A stretch of 64,000 nt of DNA from Nostocoides sp. F2B08 (GTDB lineage Bacteria; Actinomycetota; Actinomycetes; Actinomycetales; Dermatophilaceae), in the NCBI RefSeq assembly GCF_009184895.1, contig NZ_WESE01000002.1, forward strand, positions 372,001-436,000, written 5' to 3'. The notes below the pieces were generated by a model that did not search any database, was not told the origin of the DNA, and saw nothing but the letters and a program-made list of their open reading frames with translations. Of the stretch, positions 61,695-64,000 are shown piece by piece; the first letter of the stretch is position 1; each line of letters opens with the position of its first letter. The position numbers were made by a program, and so were the translations under genes.

Positions 61695-62696
61695 GTGACC
61701 ACGACCAAGCGCATCACCCTGGCCCAGCGACCGACCGGACTGCCCACCGACGAGACCTGGGCGCTCGAGGAGGTCGAGGTTCCCACCCCGGGCGACGGCG
61801 AGCTCGTCGTCAAGGTCGACCACATCTCGCTCGACCCGGCGATGCGCGGCTGGCTCAACGACGTCCGCTCCTACGTGCCCCCGGTCCAGATCGGTGAGGT
61901 CATGCGCGCCGCGGTCACCGGCACGGTCGTCGAGTCGCGGCACCCCGACTTCGCCGTCGGTGACGCCGTCACCGGAACGCTCGGCGTCACCGAGTACGCC
62001 GTGACGGACGGCGCCGGTGTGCGGAAGATCGACACCTCCGTCGCGGGTCCGGCCACCTGGCTCGGCGCACTCGGCATGCCTGGACTCACCGCCTACCACG
62101 GCCTCTACGAGGTCGGCGAGATGAAACCGGGCGAGACCGTGCTCATCTCGGCCGCCGCCGGCGCGGTCGGCAGCGTCGCCGGCCAGCTCGCCAAAGCGCG
62201 CGGGTGCACGGTCATCGGCATCGCCGGCGGTCCGGACAAGTGCGCCTGGCTCGAGGAGCTCGGCTTCGACGCGACGATCGACTACAAGAACGACAACGTC
62301 CTCAAGCGGCTGCGCGAGGTCGCGCCCAAGGGCATCGACGTCTACTTCGACAACGTCGGCGGCGAGATTCTCGACGCCGCCCTGGCCAACCTGCGACGGG
62401 GCGCACGCATCGTCATCTGCGGGGCCATCGCGTCCTACAACGACGAGGAGCTGCCGCCCGGGCCGAGCCGCTACATGTCGCTGCTCGTCTTCCGCGCGCG
62501 GATGCAGGGCTTCCTCGTCTTCGACTACCCCGACAAGGACGAGGCGGCGCTCACCGACCTCGCCGGGCTCATCACGTCCGGGCAGATCGTCGCCCGGGAG
62601 ACCGTCGTCGAGGGCGGCGTCGAGGACTTCGGCGACACGCTGCTCGGGCTCTTCGAGGGACGCAACACCGGCAAGCTCGTCCTGAAGATCGCCTGA
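61695..62696 (+). CDS. Zinc-free MDR reductase (CurA/leukotriene-B4-dehydrogenase-like)
   Basis: 333 residues from GTG 61695. NADP-binding ISAAAGAVGSVAGQLAKARG; ISLDPAMRGWLND, TGTLGVTEYAV, FDNVGGEILDAALANL and SRYMSLLVFRARMQGF define the MDR subgroup without zinc ligands that reduces alpha,beta-unsaturated ketones. Just downstream of the MarR operon (42 bp), so it may belong to the same electrophile-defence set. Confidence 0.9.
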   Translation: MTTTKRITLAQRPTGLPTDETWALEEVEVPTPGDGELVVKVDHISLDPAMRGWLNDVRSYVPPVQIGEVMRAAVTGTVVESRHPDFAVGDAVTGTLGVTEYAVTDGAGVRKIDTSVAGPATWLGALGMPGLTAYHGLYEVGEMKPGETVLISAAAGAVGSVAGQLAKARGCTVIGIAGGPDKCAWLEELGFDATIDYKNDNVLKRLREVAPKGIDVYFDNVGGEILDAALANLRRGARIVICGAIASYNDEELPPGPSRYMSLLVFRARMQGFLVFDYPDKDEAALTDLAGLITSGQIVARETVVEGGVEDFGDTLLGLFEGRNTGKLVLKIA

Positions 62697-62755
62697 TCCG
62701 CACCCGGGCGCCGGCGCCGGGCGCCCGCGCCCCAGCCGGTCACGGCCGCCCCGGG

Positions 62756-63175
62756 TCAGCCGGCCAGCGCGCGCTCGATGTCGGCGATGACCGCGGCCTC
62801 GCGCTCGGAGCGGTCGTCCGCCGCGTTCGCGACGTCCTCGGCGGACTGGAGGACGACCTGCGTGAACTCCTCGACGAGCGTCGGGGCCTTGAGCCGGAGG
62901 ATGCCGACAGCCTGACCGAGGAGCTCGAGGGTGCGCACCCGCGCCTGGTCCGGGCTGCCGGACGGCATCTCGGGGAAGCCCTTTGTGAGCAGTCGCTGCA
63001 GCTCCGGTGAGGCGCCCTTGATCGCCTTGCTGCCGGCATACGACTCCTTGAAGGAGTCGAAGAACCCCGGGTCGGCCTGCGCCACCATCGCACCGGCCCG
63101 GACTGCGGCCGACCGCACCGTCTTCTCCTCCTCTTCGGTCAACGCGTTGCCCGGGTCCTGTGTCGTGTCGGTCAT
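62756..63175 (-). CDS. Hypothetical helical protein (139 aa)
   Basis: Start ATG 63175 has AGGAGAG eight bases before; ATG 63181 is too close to it. Sequence: TEEEEKTVRSAAVRAGAMVAQADPGFFDSFKESYAG, given here as a span near 8-43; then TLELLGQAVGILRLKAP and VVLQSAEDVANAADDRSE. It is all-helical, acidic and without membrane segments. Domain not recognised. Divergent from the aldehyde dehydrogenase gene (164 bp). Confidence 0.65.
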   Translation of the reverse strand: MTDTTQDPGNALTEEEEKTVRSAAVRAGAMVAQADPGFFDSFKESYAGSKAIKGASPELQRLLTKGFPEMPSGSPDQARVRTLELLGQAVGILRLKAPTLVEEFTQVVLQSAEDVANAADDRSEREAAVIADIERALAG

Positions 63176-63339
63176 CTGCATCTCTCCTGTCCGGAGAGTC
63201 CTCGTCGACCCTCCTGCCCCGTTTCTACCTCACCGCACGACACGGCGCCCCTCGAACGACGCGTCGCGGGCGGATGGGACATCATCGTCAGCAGCGACGC
63301 CTGCGCCCGTGGAGTCGCCCGAACGAGGAGTGCCGCCCG

Positions 63340-64000
63340 ATGACCGCCATCACCGTCCCCGCCCCGGAGGACCTCCGCCGGCAGGCGGCCTCCGCCGCCG
63401 CAGCGTGTGGAGTCGACCTCGCCGCCCACGCCGGGAACCGCGAGCACCACTCCCCCATCACCGGTACGACGGTCTCGGCCCTGGCGTGGAACTCGCCCGA
63501 GGACGTGGCGCAGGTGTGCGAGAACGCGCACACCGCATACCTCGGCCTCCGGCAGGTTCCGGCGCCGGTGCGCGGCGCCATGGTCCGGCGGTTCGCCGAC
63601 CTGCTCACCCAGCACAAGGCCGACCTCGCGACGCTCGTGAGCATCGAGGCCGGCAAGGTCACCTCCGAGGCGCTCGGAGAGGTGCAGGAGATGATCGACA
63701 TCTGCGACTTCGCGGTCGGCCTCTCCCGCCAGCTGTACGGCCGGACGATGCCCAGCGAACGACCGGGCCACCGGCTCATGGAGACCTGGCACCCGCTCGG
63801 CGTCGTCGGCATCATCAGCGCCTTCAACTTCCCTGTCGCCGTGTGGAGCTGGAACGCCGCCCTAGCGGTGGTATGCGGTGACCCGGTGATCTGGAAGCCG
63901 AGCGAGCAGACCCCACTCTCGGCTCTCGCCGCCGCGGCCCTCCTTCAGCAGGCCATCGCGGACAGCGACCTCGACCCCGCGATCTCCCAGGTGGTGCTCG
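63340..64000 (+). CDS. Aldehyde dehydrogenase, ALDH7-type, N-terminal part (truncated by window edge)
   Basis: Open frame of 220 codons from ATG 63340 (GAGGAG upstream), continuing past the edge. VGIISAFNFPVAVWSWNAALAVV and GDPVIWKPSEQTPLSALA (spans near 150-195) are NAD-binding motifs of ALDH7 (alpha-aminoadipic-semialdehyde dehydrogenase). The catalytic Cys and Glu lie beyond the window. Likely lysine catabolism; adjacency of a lysine aminotransferase outside the window would support it. Confidence 0.87.
   Translation, partial: MTAITVPAPEDLRRQAASAAAACGVDLAAHAGNREHHSPITGTTVSALAWNSPEDVAQVCENAHTAYLGLRQVPAPVRGAMVRRFADLLTQHKADLATLVSIEAGKVTSEALGEVQEMIDICDFAVGLSRQLYGRTMPSERPGHRLMETWHPLGVVGIISAFNFPVAVWSWNAALAVVCGDPVIWKPSEQTPLSALAAAALLQQAIADSDLDPAISQVVL

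Overview
The window is a high-GC (roughly 70%), gene-dense actinobacterial chromosome segment. Codon use, leaderless promoters, a LexA box of the actinobacterial type, DUF222/HNH, DUF1876/DUF1918 and SufE/rhodanese gene types fit a member of the Micrococcales. My best guess is Intrasporangiaceae (Janibacter/Knoellia-like), from general resemblance only. No rRNA, tRNA, insertion sequence, prophage or CRISPR array was seen. No gap between genes exceeds 300 bp; the largest are 49925-50191 (267 bp) and 2005-2221 (217 bp).

Layout. 1-8.2 kb: the N-terminal part of a secreted ExeM/NucH-type nuclease (off the left edge), a 60-residue protein, an intracellular subtilase overlapping a GAF protein, a Crp/Fnr regulator, an MFS carrier with its own cyclic-nucleotide domain, an FAD oxidoreductase and a 2'-5' RNA ligase-like protein. 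8.2-20.7 kb: a LexA-controlled DUF222/HNH protein, cytochrome P450, hemerythrin, LuxR regulator, glycosyltransferase, aldo/keto reductase, thiolase, LysE exporter, DinB protein, glutaminase, uronate-dehydrogenase-like protein, K+ channel and a terpene-cyclase-like protein. 20.7-28.5 kb: two CNNM/CBS membrane proteins, then an N-acetylglucosamine locus (GntR/DasR-type repressor, two dre operators, one-chain EIICBA, NagB, NagA) and a dodecin. 28.5-30.4 kb: ArfB, thiosulfate sulfurtransferase and SufE. 30.4-39.7 kb: a divergent acyl-CoA locus with an acyl-CoA dehydrogenase on one side and, on the other, a six-gene overlapping operon (TIGR03084-like, AtuA-like, acyl-CoA dehydrogenase, two carboxylase subunits, TetR). 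A perfect AT-rich palindrome lies between them.

39.7-42.7 kb is a small accessory stretch: VapB with a short VapC, two divergent hypothetical genes around an inverted pair of DnaA-box-like words, and a RibD-like reductase. 42.6-49.9 kb: DUF1059, an ECF sigma factor with a SnoaL tail, RDD protein, SDR, HAD phosphatase, DUF1214, a VOC/ArsR pair with a clear self-operator, a lipoprotein, DUF2784, carbonic anhydrase and an ankyrin protein. 50-58.7 kb: SNF2-type helicase, a DUF1918-DUF1876 fusion, a second secreted EEP nuclease, a membrane protein, a membrane-anchored hydrolase and a two-component system. 58.7-64 kb: an mhqRED-like electrophile-defence locus (MarR, NADP-binding reductase, VOC dioxygenase, esterase fused to a luciferase-family domain), a CurA-like reductase, a small hypothetical protein and the start of an ALDH7-type aldehyde dehydrogenase.

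Most genes are packed in ATGA/GTGA overlaps, and several convergent pairs overlap at their 3' ends. The strongest unexplained signal is a dispersed word, CACCGCATAC/GTATGCGGTG. I found 13 exact copies by eye, and about 39 copies of its 7-base core, in genes on both strands and in all contexts. One pair forms a perfect inverted repeat at 42920-42959. All counts are hand counts.
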